DNA of 64,000 nt from DASUPK01 sp963728875 (lineage in GTDB: Bacteria; Actinomycetota; Thermoleophilia; Solirubrobacterales; 70-9). Made by a program: the position numbers and the translations under genes. The stretch spans positions 124,001 to 188,000 of the forward strand of contig CAVSLJ010000004.1 in NCBI GenBank assembly GCA_963728875.1. The letters are read 5' to 3'. Of the stretch, positions 56,458-64,000 are shown piece by piece. The notes under the pieces were generated by a model. It was not told where the DNA came from, did not search any database, and saw nothing but the letters and a program-made list of their open reading frames with translations. Position 1 is the stretch's first letter. Every line of letters begins with the position of its first letter.

Positions 56458-58796
56458 GACGCCCCCACCGGCTGCTTCGGCTCGGTCACCTCGGTGAAGA
56501 GGATGTCCTCCGGCTCCTCGATCACCTCTTGCTTGACCGTGTGACGGACGCCGAGATAGGTGAGGTAGACCAGCGGGCAGACCCCGACCAGGATGAAGTA
56601 GATGTCGCCCGGGAGCCTCAGCCACTCGATCACCGTGTTGGTGTTCGTGGTCAGGTAGTCGAGCGAGCGGGCGTGGAAGTAGCCGCTGTTGACGGACTCG
56701 TAGATCTGGCGGATGCCGAGCGGGAAGAGCGTCGCGAACGACATCCAGGCGAGCCCGATGTTGAGCCCCCAGAAGCTCATCTTCGCCGCGCGGTCCTTCC
56801 AGCGGTCCTGCGGGATCAGGTAGCGCAGGCAGAAGAGCGCCAGCCCGACGGCGAGCATTCCGTAGACGCCCATCATCGCCGTGTGCCCGTGGTTGGCCGT
56901 CAGCGCCGTGCCGATCTCGTAGTAGGAGACGATCGGCAGGTTGATGAGGAAGCCGAAGATGCCTGCGCCAAGGAAGTTCCAGAAGCCGACGGACACCAGG
57001 AACATGACCGCCCAGCGATGCGGGAACGGAGTCGCCGACTTCTGCTCCTGTTGCGCTCCCAGCTGCAGGAAGCTCCAGGCCTCGACCGTGAGGAACGTCA
57101 GCGGCATCACCTCGAGGGCGGAGAAGAAGGCGCCGAGCGCCATGTTCTCCGCGGGCGCACCCGAGAAGTACAGGTGGTGCATCGTCCCGATCACGCCGCC
57201 GACCGAGTAGAGGATCACGTCGAGCAGGACGACCGTCAGCGCGACGCGCTCCCGGACCACACCGAGCAGCACGAAGATGTAGGCGACCATCGTCGTGGTG
57301 AAGAGCTCGAGGAAGTCCTCGACCCAGAGGTGGACGACCCAGAAGCGCCAGTAGTCGGTGATCGTGAAGTTCTCGCCTGAGTTGACGAGCAGCCCGACCG
57401 CGTAGAACGCCGGGATCGCCAGCGCGGCGAGGAAGAACAGCCAGGGCATGTTGCCGACCCGCTCCTTCGTCAACCGCCCCTTCAGGCCGCGGTAGAGCAT
57501 GAAGCCCCAGACGCAGAGGCCGATGATCAGCAGCACCTGCCAGAAGCGGCCGAGGTCGAGGTACTCGAAGCCCTGGAGTCCGAAGATCGAGTTTGAGAAC
57601 CAGCCGTGGATTTGGGCGAACTCGCCGATCAGGCTGCCGAAGACCACCACGGCCAGCGCCCCGAGCAGGAAGAAGGCGAGCTTCCGCTGTCCCTTTGGTT
57701 CTCGCCCGGCGATCATCGGCGCCAGGAAGATCCCCGCGGCGACGAAGGACGTGGAGACGAAGAAGATCGCGAGCTGCACGTGCCAGGTGCGGACGAGGTT
57801 GTACGGGAAGACGTTGGCGATGTCGATGCCGAAGAAGCCGCCCAGGTCGGCTCGGTAGTGCTGCGACATGCCCCCGACCAGCGTCTGGAGCAGGAAGAGC
57901 GCCGCCATCACGAAGAAGAACCAGGCGGTCGCCCGCTGTCCCGGCGTGAGCGCCACGTCGCTCGGTGAGCGGAAGCTGAGCGTCGCCTGGTCGCGCCCCT
58001 GCCAGCCGAGTCGCCAGCGCCCGAAGGCGGCGAACAGGATTCCGATCCCTCCCAGCAGCGCGATCAGCGAGATCACCGACCAGACGATCACGTTGGCGCT
58101 CGGGGCGTTGTCGACCTGCGGCTCCGGCGGCCAGTTGTTCGTGTAGGAGTAGTTGTGTCCCGGCCGGCGGACCGATGCGGCCCAGGACGACCAGGCGAAG
58201 AAGGCCGTGAGCTGGTGGATCTCGGTCGGGCCCTTGACGGGGTTCGGCAGCAGCCCGTACCGGGTGGTGTCGCTGTCGAGGAAGTCGGAGTAGTGCTGCT
58301 GGAGCTGGGCGAAGGCGCTGGCCTGCTGCGCGGAGAAGGGGAGGGTCTTCGTGTCGGAGTCGTAGCGGTTGGTCTGGAACTGGTCGATCGTCTGCTGTCG
58401 CGCCGAGTCGGAGCCGGTTCCGCCGAGCTCGCCCTGCACGATCGCCGAGGAGCGATGCAGGTAGTCGTCGGTGAAATCGGGGCCGAGGTAGGCGCCGTGC
58501 CCGAAGATCGAGCCGTACTCCATGAGCCCGTGATGGAGGAAGACCTTCTGACCCGCCCGGATGTCGTTCCCGGTGAAGAGCACCCGGCCGCCCGGGTCGA
58601 CCACCTTGTCGGGAATCGGCGGGTCGGACTGGTAGGTCCGGTAGGCGAGCAGGACGAGGACGAAGAAGCCGACCAGGATCACCAGGGCGGCGATCTGGAT
58701 CCAGGTCTTGGAGACGATCAGCTCGCGCTTGCCCGACGGTTGCTCCCCGGCCGGCATGCCGACGGTGGTCTCTCGTCTTCTTCCGAGCAAAGCCAT
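56454..58796 (-). CDS. norZ: Quinol-dependent nitric oxide reductase (qNOR), large subunit
   Basis: This 780-residue haem-copper oxidase relative reduces 2 NO to N2O using quinol. The first span ('IQIAALVILVGFFVLVLLAY') is followed by an extracytoplasmic domain (HHGLMEYGSIFGHGAYLGPD) that replaces NorC, then about twelve further spans. These include the His ligands in 'VRTWHVQLAIFFVSTSFV', 'YWRFWVVHLWVEDFLELFTT', 'GTMHHLYFSGAPAENMALGA' and 'ANHGHTAMMGVYGMLAVGLA'. The length fits single-subunit qNOR rather than cNOR. Start ATG 58796, with ATG 58757 possible. It lies upstream of the small membrane gene and divergent to a PTE-family gene. Confidence 0.92.
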   Translation of the reverse strand: MALLGRRRETTVGMPAGEQPSGKRELIVSKTWIQIAALVILVGFFVLVLLAYRTYQSDPPIPDKVVDPGGRVLFTGNDIRAGQKVFLHHGLMEYGSIFGHGAYLGPDFTDDYLHRSSAIVQGELGGTGSDSARQQTIDQFQTNRYDSDTKTLPFSAQQASAFAQLQQHYSDFLDSDTTRYGLLPNPVKGPTEIHQLTAFFAWSSWAASVRRPGHNYSYTNNWPPEPQVDNAPSANVIVWSVISLIALLGGIGILFAAFGRWRLGWQGRDQATLSFRSPSDVALTPGQRATAWFFFVMAALFLLQTLVGGMSQHYRADLGGFFGIDIANVFPYNLVRTWHVQLAIFFVSTSFVAAGIFLAPMIAGREPKGQRKLAFFLLGALAVVVFGSLIGEFAQIHGWFSNSIFGLQGFEYLDLGRFWQVLLIIGLCVWGFMLYRGLKGRLTKERVGNMPWLFFLAALAIPAFYAVGLLVNSGENFTITDYWRFWVVHLWVEDFLELFTTTMVAYIFVLLGVVRERVALTVVLLDVILYSVGGVIGTMHHLYFSGAPAENMALGAFFSALEVMPLTFLTVEAWSFLQLGAQQEQKSATPFPHRWAVMFLVSVGFWNFLGAGIFGFLINLPIVSYYEIGTALTANHGHTAMMGVYGMLAVGLALFCLRYLIPQDRWKDRAAKMSFWGLNIGLAWMSFATLFPLGIRQIYESVNSGYFHARSLDYLTTNTNTVIEWLRLPGDIYFILVGVCPLVYLTYLGVRHTVKQEVIEEPEDILFTEVTEPKQPVGAS

Positions 58797-58879
58797 CCGA
58801 TCTGGACGCTGGACCGACGCTTGCTGCGCGCACCCTATTCCTCGAGGCGATGAACGACAAGAGCACGCGCTCCCCCATA

Positions 58880-58885
58880 TAGGGT
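58880..58885 (+). promoter_or_regulatory. Putative -10 box of the PTE-family hydrolase gene
   Basis: TAGGGT, 8 nt before ATG 58894, with no Shine-Dalgarno in between. The 97-bp gap to the qNOR start (58796) must also hold the qNOR promoter; no NsrR- or FNR-type palindrome was recognised there. Confidence 0.4.
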
Positions 58886-58893
58886 TCGCCGCG

Positions 58894-59883
58894 ATGGCGC
58901 AGGTGCAGACCGTCACCGGCCCGATCGAGGCGGAGGAGCTCGGCACGACGCTGATCCACGAGCACCTGCGCAACGCCGACGAGGCGGTCCACAACCAATG
59001 GCCGAACGCCGGCGCGGTCACGGAGGAGCCGCCGCACGAGGTCGCCCCCGGGGAGGTCTACGAGATCGCGGTCCGCGAGGCGAAGGCCGCTGTGGATCTC
59101 GGAGTCAAGACGATCGGCGAGCCCACCGCGATGTTCCTCGGGCGGGACGTCAACTTCATGAAGCGGGTCTCCGAGGAGACCGGGCTGCAGGTCATTCCCT
59201 GCACCGGGATCTACACCTATGACTATCTGCCCCAGTTCTTCATGAATCGCGATCCAGACCAGATCGCGGAGCTCTTCATCTCCGACATCGAGCAGGGGAT
59301 CCAGGGAACGGACATCAAGGCCGCCTTCATCAAGTGCGCCGCCGACGCGCCCGGGGTGAACGAGAACATCGAGAAGATCCACCGCGCCGCGGCGCGCACG
59401 AGCCTCAAGACCGGCGCGCCGATCATGGCCCACTCACGGCCGGCCAGCGACACCGCCCCGCGCCAGATCGAGATCTTCGAGGAGGAGGGCGTTGATCTCT
59501 CGACGGTGCAGATCGCGCACTGCGGCGACACCGACGACCTCGACTACCTCGAGGGCCTGATCGAGAAGGGCGTCTGGATCGGCCTCGACCGGTACGGGCT
59601 CGACCTCTTCCTGCCATACGACAAACGCCAGGCGACGGCGAAGGAGCTGATCATCGAGCGCGGCTACGCCGAGCGGATCTTCCTCTCGGCGGACTCGGTC
59701 GCCACCACCGACTGGTTCCCGGTGAACGTGATCGAGCAGCTGATCGCGGCGGGAGCGGCGAAGGACTGGACGATCCGGATCGTGCCCGAGAAGGTGCTCC
59801 CCGAGCTCCGCGAGGCCGGCATGACCGAGGAACAGGAGCGGACGATGATGGTGGACAACGCCGTTCGCTGGCTCAGCGCTTAG
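58894..59883 (+). CDS. Phosphotriesterase (PTE) family metal-dependent hydrolase
   Basis: This 329-residue TIM-barrel amidohydrolase has the metal ligands HxH in 'TTLIHEHLRN' (H22, H24), the candidate carboxylated Lys in 'KAAFIKCAADAPG', a His in 'PIMAHSRPAS', a His in 'VQIAHCGDTDDL', and Asp in 'FLSADSVATTDW'. These are the binuclear-site positions of phosphotriesterases and related lactonases. Natural substrates of this group are often lactones or unknown esters. Its stop overlaps the tadA stop by 4 nt (convergent). Confidence 0.9.
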   Translation: MAQVQTVTGPIEAEELGTTLIHEHLRNADEAVHNQWPNAGAVTEEPPHEVAPGEVYEIAVREAKAAVDLGVKTIGEPTAMFLGRDVNFMKRVSEETGLQVIPCTGIYTYDYLPQFFMNRDPDQIAELFISDIEQGIQGTDIKAAFIKCAADAPGVNENIEKIHRAAARTSLKTGAPIMAHSRPASDTAPRQIEIFEEEGVDLSTVQIAHCGDTDDLDYLEGLIEKGVWIGLDRYGLDLFLPYDKRQATAKELIIERGYAERIFLSADSVATTDWFPVNVIEQLIAAGAAKDWTIRIVPEKVLPELREAGMTEEQERTMMVDNAVRWLSA

Positions 59884-60338
59884 CGCCGGGACGAGAAGAA
59901 CCCCTCGAGCAGCGCGGCGGATTCCTCGGCGAGCAGGCCGCCCTCGACCGTCGGCCTGTGATTCACAACGGGCTCGGCGAACAGGTCGATCACGCTCCCG
60001 ACCGCGCCGCCCTTGGGATCGGCCGCGCCGTAGACCAGGCGCGGGACCCGCGCCAGCGTGATGGCGCCGGCGCACATCGGGCACGGCTCGAGCGTCACGT
60101 AGATCGTGGTCTCCAGCAGGCGCCAGCCGCCGAGCCGATCGGCGGCCTCACGCAGCGCGAGCACCTCGGCGTGGGCGGTGGGATCACCGCGGAGCTCACG
60201 CTCGTTGCCGGCCGCCCCGAGCACCTCCTCCCCCCTGGCCACGACGCACCCGATCGGCACGTCGCCGCTCTCGGCCGCTCGCGCGGCGAGCGCCAAGGCG
60301 CGGCGCATCAGCTTCTCGTCGATTTCGGGAGGTGTCAT
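59880..60338 (-). CDS. tadA: tRNA-specific adenosine deaminase
   Basis: This 152-residue zinc deaminase converts A34 to inosine in tRNA-Arg(ACG). The HAE and PCxxC zinc motifs are explicit in 'GDPTAHAEVLALREAADRLG' and 'YVTLEPCPMCAGAITLARVP'. The tRNA-binding pattern 'GGAVGSVIDLF' and 'HRPTVEGGLLAEESAALLEG' marks TadA rather than a cytidine deaminase. ATG 60338; GGGCAGGAACT lies upstream. Confidence 0.94.
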   Translation of the reverse strand: MTPPEIDEKLMRRALALAARAAESGDVPIGCVVARGEEVLGAAGNERELRGDPTAHAEVLALREAADRLGGWRLLETTIYVTLEPCPMCAGAITLARVPRLVYGAADPKGGAVGSVIDLFAEPVVNHRPTVEGGLLAEESAALLEGFFSSRR

Positions 60339-60429
60339 GGGCAGGAACTTTTTCGGCGCGAGGGTGTTTACAACCTAAGCTGCGCGTCCGCGCCGGCCTC
60401 CTCTTCCAAGGGATTTCTACTTGGGGACC

Positions 60430-61773
60430 ATGCGAAAGCTGATCGCCACAACCGTGCTCGTCCTGACAGCGGCCGCCTTCCTGGCCGTGGGGGCTCAGGC
60501 TGCCGAGCTCCCCGAGCACACTTCCTATGTCCCCGGGGAGCTCCTGGTCCGCTTCGACGGCGGCGGGGAGCGGGTGCTCCAGCTGCCTCAGGGGGTTGAC
60601 CTCCCCTCCGCGGAGCAGGCGCTGGCCGCCAATCCCGCCGTCGCCTACGCAGTGCCGAACTACGTCGCGCATGCCTCGGCCATCCCCAACGACCCCGGCC
60701 CGGCAGGCACCCCCGGTGGCTGGCAGCGGACCCAGTGGAACTTCCTGCCGTGCGGCTCGCTCTGCGGGGAGACCGCTTCCCAGAACCAGGCGAAGGGCGG
60801 GCTGAACGCGCCGGAGGCCTGGGACATCCTGAAGCAGCGCGGCGCCGCGTACGGGCGGAACGCCAGGGTCGCTGTGCTCGACACCGGCGTCGCCTACATG
60901 AACCAGAAGCACCGGTTCCGCAGGAGCCCGGACTTCGCCCGCGGCCAGTTCCTGCCGGGCTACGACTTCGTCGACAAGGACCGGATGCCGCTCGATGAAG
61001 ACGGGCACGGCACCCACGTGACCGGCACGATCGCCGAGCGGGACGGCAACGGCATCGCCCTGACCGGCCTCGCCCCGAAAGCGAAGATCATCCCCGTCAG
61101 GGTGCTCGACTCCGAGGGCTTCGGAACGGCGAGGGACATCGCTCGCGGGATTCGGTTCGCGGCCACCCACAAGGCCCAGGTGATCAACATGAGCTTCGAG
61201 TTCTCGCTCGGCGTCAACAGCTGCGCGAAGATCAAGGGAATCTGCTCGGCGATCAAGTTCGCGTTCAAACGGGGCGCGCTCGTCGTGGCGGCGGCGGGTA
61301 ACGAGAACGGCGAGCCCGTCGCCTTTCCCGCCGGCGCGCCGCACGTGGTCGGCGTCGGCCGCACGACCAAGGACGCCTGCCTGGCGAGCGACTCCCGCAC
61401 CGGCGCGGGTCTCGACGTCGTCGCGCCCGGCGGCGGGTTCCCGCTGCTCAGCACCTGCGGGAGCGATGACTCCGTCTTCACCCGCGGGCTGCCCATCTTC
61501 CAGCTCACCTTCGACGGGCCGGGATTCACCAACTTCGGCTATCCCGGCGGCTACGAGGGAACCTCAATGGCCGCCGCGCACGTTTCCGGCGTCGCGGCGA
61601 TGGTGATCGCGAGCCACGTCGTGGGCAGCTCCCCCACCGCGGTCGAGTGCCAGCTCGAGGGCACCGCCCGCCACACGGACTCCCAGCTGGGTCAGCCGTA
61701 CGACCCGCGCCTCTTCGGCGCCGGCCTGATCGACGCCGCGGCGGCGGTCAGGGCCAGGGCTCCCGGCTGCTAA
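60430..61773 (+). CDS. S8 family serine peptidase (subtilase), secreted
   Basis: This 447-residue exported protease has a signal peptide (LIATTVLVLTAAAFLAVGAQA). A short prodomain follows (YVPGELLVRFDGG ... VAYAVPNYVAHA), then the catalytic domain with Asp in 'VAVLDTGVAY', His in 'DEDGHGTHVTGTIAE', oxyanion Asn in 'LVVAAAGNENGEPVAFPA' and Ser in 'YEGTSMAAAHVSGVAAMV'. All four residues of the subtilisin mechanism are present. ATG 60430 follows GGGGA closely; a TTG 9 bp upstream is not needed. No K/C tail: the protein ends ARAPGC. Confidence 0.92.
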   Translation: MRKLIATTVLVLTAAAFLAVGAQAAELPEHTSYVPGELLVRFDGGGERVLQLPQGVDLPSAEQALAANPAVAYAVPNYVAHASAIPNDPGPAGTPGGWQRTQWNFLPCGSLCGETASQNQAKGGLNAPEAWDILKQRGAAYGRNARVAVLDTGVAYMNQKHRFRRSPDFARGQFLPGYDFVDKDRMPLDEDGHGTHVTGTIAERDGNGIALTGLAPKAKIIPVRVLDSEGFGTARDIARGIRFAATHKAQVINMSFEFSLGVNSCAKIKGICSAIKFAFKRGALVVAAAGNENGEPVAFPAGAPHVVGVGRTTKDACLASDSRTGAGLDVVAPGGGFPLLSTCGSDDSVFTRGLPIFQLTFDGPGFTNFGYPGGYEGTSMAAAHVSGVAAMVIASHVVGSSPTAVECQLEGTARHTDSQLGQPYDPRLFGAGLIDAAAAVRARAPGC

Positions 61774-61783
61774 CCATCCGCAC

Positions 61784-62233
61784 ATGGACGAAGTCAGCTT
61801 CGAGCTCGCCCCGGCGGGCGGCAACTACGCGGACGGGCTCAGACAGATCCGGATAGAGGTCAACGGCACGGACCTGGTGGACCTGGTCCGGCAGGCCGAG
61901 CTGCCCTCGGCGCAGGCGGATGACGAGGAGGAGCTCGCCGGGACGTACGTCGGGCTGGTTCCCGGGTACGTCCGCATGGACGTGGCGAGCCAGTTCCTCG
62001 GCGGCGCCGCGACCTCTCTCTTCCCGGGCCCCGAGGACAAGACCGCGTTGTTGAGCTGCAACTGCGGCGAGGTTGGCTGCTCACCTCTGCTCGCCCGGGT
62101 GACGGTCGAGGACGACACGATCACCTGGGACGAGTTCGAGCAGCCCACGCGGCCTGACTGGGACTACGACGGCTTCGGCTTCACCTTCTCGCGCCCGCAG
62201 TACGAGCAGGCGCTGCTCGCGATGTTCGGGTAG
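61784..62233 (+). CDS. Hypothetical protein with CxC..GC motif (149 aa)
   Basis: This soluble acidic protein reads 'DEVSFELAPAGGNYADGLRQ' and 'IRIEVNGTDLVDLVRQAELP', with a central 'ALLSCNCGEVGCSPLLARVT' (three cysteines) and aromatic end 'YDGFGFTFSRPQYEQALLAM'. The C-x-C-G-x-x-x-C-x-P-L segment recurs in small uncharacterised actinobacterial proteins and could bind metal. It follows the subtilase by 10 bp and may be co-transcribed. Function unknown. Confidence 0.7.
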   Translation: MDEVSFELAPAGGNYADGLRQIRIEVNGTDLVDLVRQAELPSAQADDEEELAGTYVGLVPGYVRMDVASQFLGGAATSLFPGPEDKTALLSCNCGEVGCSPLLARVTVEDDTITWDEFEQPTRPDWDYDGFGFTFSRPQYEQALLAMFG

Positions 62234-62242
62234 CTCTCCGAG

Positions 62243-62686
62243 CTAGGTCGTCTTGACGATCCACACGTCGCAGGGCGCGTGGTGCGAGATCTTGTTCGGC
62301 ACGCTGCCCAGCAGGAACCGCTTCGCGCCGGTCATGCCCTTGTTCCCGACCAGGACCAGGTCGGCGTTGTTCTCCTCGGCGACATCGAGGATGGCGTCGG
62401 CGGGATCGCCCTCGCGCGGGTGCGTGACCACGTCGACCTTCGCCTTCTTCGCCTCGGCGGCGGCGTTGCCGAGCACCAACTCGACATCCTCCCGCGGGTT
62501 CACCGCGTACGCGATGTCACCGGAGATCCCCTCCCCCTCATCCCTGAGGCGCTGCTGCGGCACGGGCTGGTAAGCGCTGACGATCTCGAGCTTCGCCTTC
62601 GAGAGCTTGGCCAGCTCGACTGCGGTCCGCACCGCCTCGGTGGCGGTCTCCGAGCCATCGGTTCCAACCACTATGCGGTCGAACAT
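62243..62686 (-). CDS. Universal stress protein (UspA family)
   Basis: This 147-residue protein has 'FDRIVVGTDGSETATEAVRT' at the start and the ATP-binding 'LVLVGNKGMTGAKRFLLGSV' (G2xG9xGS/T) and 'HHAPCDVWIVKT' at the end, as in ATP-binding Usp proteins. ATG 62686 is favoured over a GTG one codon upstream, because GAGGAGGGG then sits at a workable distance. Confidence 0.92.
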   Translation of the reverse strand: MFDRIVVGTDGSETATEAVRTAVELAKLSKAKLEIVSAYQPVPQQRLRDEGEGISGDIAYAVNPREDVELVLGNAAAEAKKAKVDVVTHPREGDPADAILDVAEENNADLVLVGNKGMTGAKRFLLGSVPNKISHHAPCDVWIVKTT

Positions 62687-62753
62687 CACCCCTCCTCGCC
62701 GTAATTAGCGCGCCGATACTACCCGGAGGGGACTGCTGGGCGCGGCGATACGG

Positions 62754-62840
62754 CTACGTGAGCTTGGCGATGGCGATCACCATCGAGGCGATCAGGCAGA
62801 TCACGAGGATCACCAGGCTGGCGGCCCAGAGACGCGGCAT
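62754..62840 (-). CDS. Tiny single-span membrane protein (28 aa), candidate
   Basis: ATG 62840 to TAG 62754 encodes 28 residues, MPRLWAASLVILVICLIASM followed by VIAIAKLT. This is almost entirely one transmembrane helix with an Arg at the cytoplasmic end and Lys at the other. The start is 12 bp after the preceding minus-strand gene's stop, so both could be on one transcript. Composition is not expected by chance in a GC-rich shadow frame, but there is no independent support. Confidence 0.45.
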   Translation of the reverse strand: MPRLWAASLVILVICLIASMVIAIAKLT

Positions 62841-62852
62841 GCGGCGATCGTA

Positions 62853-64000
62853 TTAGTCGTCGGGCTCGATCGGCTGCGCCTGCGGAGCGGCAACCCCGCC
62901 CAGGGCGCTCGCCGGCGTGCCGGGCGCCACCGCATACCAATCGACGTAACGGCCGCACGCCCGGCTCAGCGGGATCGTCTGGCGCGCCGGGTCGGAGCGG
63001 GTGGCGGCGAGGCCGCTCAAATACGCCTTGCTCTCCGTGCGCAGCAGGCGGCCGATCAGCGGCGGATCGTCGACGTCCACGTTCACGATCACCGTCCCGG
63101 CCCTCCTGACCTCGAGCGAGCCGACCGGGTAGTACGGCGAGGGGCCCCGGAAGAGCAGATTGGTGCGCAGCTCCGTGCTGAAGGGCGAGGAAAGGCCGGG
63201 CCCGTTCGCCGTGACGTGCAGGGGCTGCGTGCTCGCGTACTGGATCGAGAGGTCCCAGCGTCCCGGCGTCAGATAGAGCCGCATGTGAGCGGGCTTGGTC
63301 TGCGTCAGCGCCGGGCTCGGGTTCCAGACCTTGCCGATCACCGGCTGGACGGTGAAGACCGTCGCGGTGCCCTCCACCTTGGTGATCGGCGCCTGCTCGG
63401 GGTTGTCGCAGTCGAGCGGGGCACCCGGGTTGATCGGCTCGTAGAGCGTCCGCCGCTGGCCGACCGGCTGGTCGCGGTGCCAGAGGATGAAGTCGCCGGT
63501 CCGCAGCCGTGGCACGAAGCCGGGCGGCGCCTGGCTCTGCATCGCCGCGCTCGTGGTCACCACCCAGTCGAACTTGTTCATCACGAACGGCGGCACGTTG
63601 TCCCAATCGAACTTGGCGTTCAGGTCGGTGGCCCGGTAGAGCGGATGGACCTCCTCGACGTCGTAGTGGTTGGTGATCGGCGCATAGACCTCGGAGCCGA
63701 TCAGCTCCCAGGAGACGAAGTTGTCGCGGCCGAGGAAGAGCACGTTCTGCCCGTCGACGATCGGACGCATGCGGAGCATCTCCTGGAGGTGGTAGTCGGG
63801 CCCGACCGCCGACTGGCGCAGCGGCAGCAGCGTGGAGAAGGCCGCAGCCGCCGCGAAGGCGAGCGTGAGGAGCGGCACGGCGAAGCCCGCGAACGGGCGC
63901 ACCAGCCTCGGCGGCCACCGCGCCGCACCTCCCCCCTCGGGGACGTCGGCCTCCTCGCCGGGCAGGGAATCGGCCGAGAGCAGGCCGCGGAGCGCGATCA
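62853..64000 (-). CDS. Large polytopic membrane protein, C-terminal part (truncated by window edge)
   Basis: The frame is open from the right edge to a stop at 62853 (about 382 residues). It begins ALRGLLSADSLPGEEADVPE, has one hydrophobic span (FAGFAVPLLTLAFAAAAAFS) and then a long outer domain: 'VLFLGRDNFVSWELIGSEVY', 'WVVTTSAAMQSQAPPGFVPR', 'GRWDLSIQYASTQPLHVTAN' and a Pro-rich end. This resembles the end of large membrane glycosyltransferase-like or YfhO-type proteins with a C-terminal extracytoplasmic domain. A GTG at 63902 is in frame but is not the likely start because coding sequence continues upstream. Confidence 0.72.
   Translation of the reverse strand, partial: IALRGLLSADSLPGEEADVPEGGGAARWPPRLVRPFAGFAVPLLTLAFAAAAAFSTLLPLRQSAVGPDYHLQEMLRMRPIVDGQNVLFLGRDNFVSWELIGSEVYAPITNHYDVEEVHPLYRATDLNAKFDWDNVPPFVMNKFDWVVTTSAAMQSQAPPGFVPRLRTGDFILWHRDQPVGQRRTLYEPINPGAPLDCDNPEQAPITKVEGTATVFTVQPVIGKVWNPSPALTQTKPAHMRLYLTPGRWDLSIQYASTQPLHVTANGPGLSSPFSTELRTNLLFRGPSPYYPVGSLEVRRAGTVIVNVDVDDPPLIGRLLRTESKAYLSGLAATRSDPARQTIPLSRACGRYVDWYAVAPGTPASALGGVAAPQAQPIEPDD

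Noticed and set aside
55918..59433. A very long open frame (about 1170 codons) on the minus strand over the NO reductase region.
   Set aside because: Its upstream portion is Arg/Ala/Gly-rich and lies antisense or out of frame to the well-conserved qNOR and PTE-family genes. Only the last 180 codons (from ATG 56457) make a real protein.
1..64000. CRISPR arrays, phage genes, origins of replication and rRNA genes.
   Set aside because: None was found: no regularly spaced direct repeats with spacers, no structural phage or integrase proteins, no DnaA-box cluster and no 16S/23S/5S core sequence.

Overview
The window reads as chromosomal DNA of a high-GC actinobacterium. The best guess is class Thermoleophilia / order Solirubrobacterales. 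The evidence is the uniformly GC-rich codon use, actinobacterial gene families (DUF2277, an ECF42 sigma factor with its DGPF partner, ECF/zf-HC2 pairs), a succinate dehydrogenase with a CCG-domain third subunit in place of membrane anchors, and many secreted proteins carrying a lysine/cysteine module of the kind 'KKCKKKK'. I saw no phage, plasmid, CRISPR array or intact insertion sequence. This is mostly ordinary housekeeping chromosome with a rich secreted and envelope component.

Layout. 1-4.4 kb: end of an enoyl-CoA hydratase, small oxidoreductase-like genes, and a divergent M28 peptidase / M50 site-2 protease pair. 4.5-7.3 kb: two secreted proteins with K/C tails. 7.3-11.1 kb: sdhA-sdhB-sdhE. 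11.2-17 kb: SHOCT membrane protein, Na+/H+ antiporter, and a minus-strand operon (RTX-like protein, Tat phospholipase C-like enzyme, second phosphoesterase). 17.1-19.5 kb: aspartokinase and aspartate-semialdehyde dehydrogenase. 19.5-24.3 kb: ABC exporter, PadR regulator, MMPL transporter. 24.3-29.4 kb: two K/C-rich paralogues, recR-ybaB-dnaX, and further secreted proteins. 29.5-29.75 kb: a large-type SRP RNA. 29.8-35.2 kb: PilB/GspE-type ATPase, GT1 glycosyltransferase, DGPF-ECF42, pdxH. 35.2-38.3 kb: MMPL protein with a long coiled coil. 38.3-42.6 kb: tRNA-Val, then TetR, a secreted protein and a sulfatase, then an FKBP. 42.6-51.7 kb: two divergent beta-propellers, carbonic anhydrase, ECF sigma/anti-sigma, AlgH, a GST-like protein, ADH, SDR, and a PfkB kinase. 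52-55.9 kb: secreted protein, two tRNA-Ser genes, STAS, YtoQ, a HAD phosphatase. 55.9-64 kb: quinol nitric-oxide reductase with a membrane partner, PTE-family hydrolase, TadA, subtilase, UspA, and the end of a large membrane protein.

Three themes cut across the genes. (1) At least seven secreted proteins share a two-cysteine polylysine module, placed C-terminally, just after the signal peptide, or inside the protein. No function is known to me, and this is the best candidate for an undescribed system. (2) About nineteen start codons sit 6-9 nt downstream of a TANNNT hexamer, which implies widespread leaderless transcription. This also helps to choose starts. (3) Five genes are broken by single-base frameshifts although the coding sequence on both sides is well preserved. 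Six of these lie within 0.65 kb of the phospholipase pair, so assembly or sequencing indels are more likely than pseudogenes.

All functional names are family-level inferences from motifs read in the translated sequence. No database search was possible.
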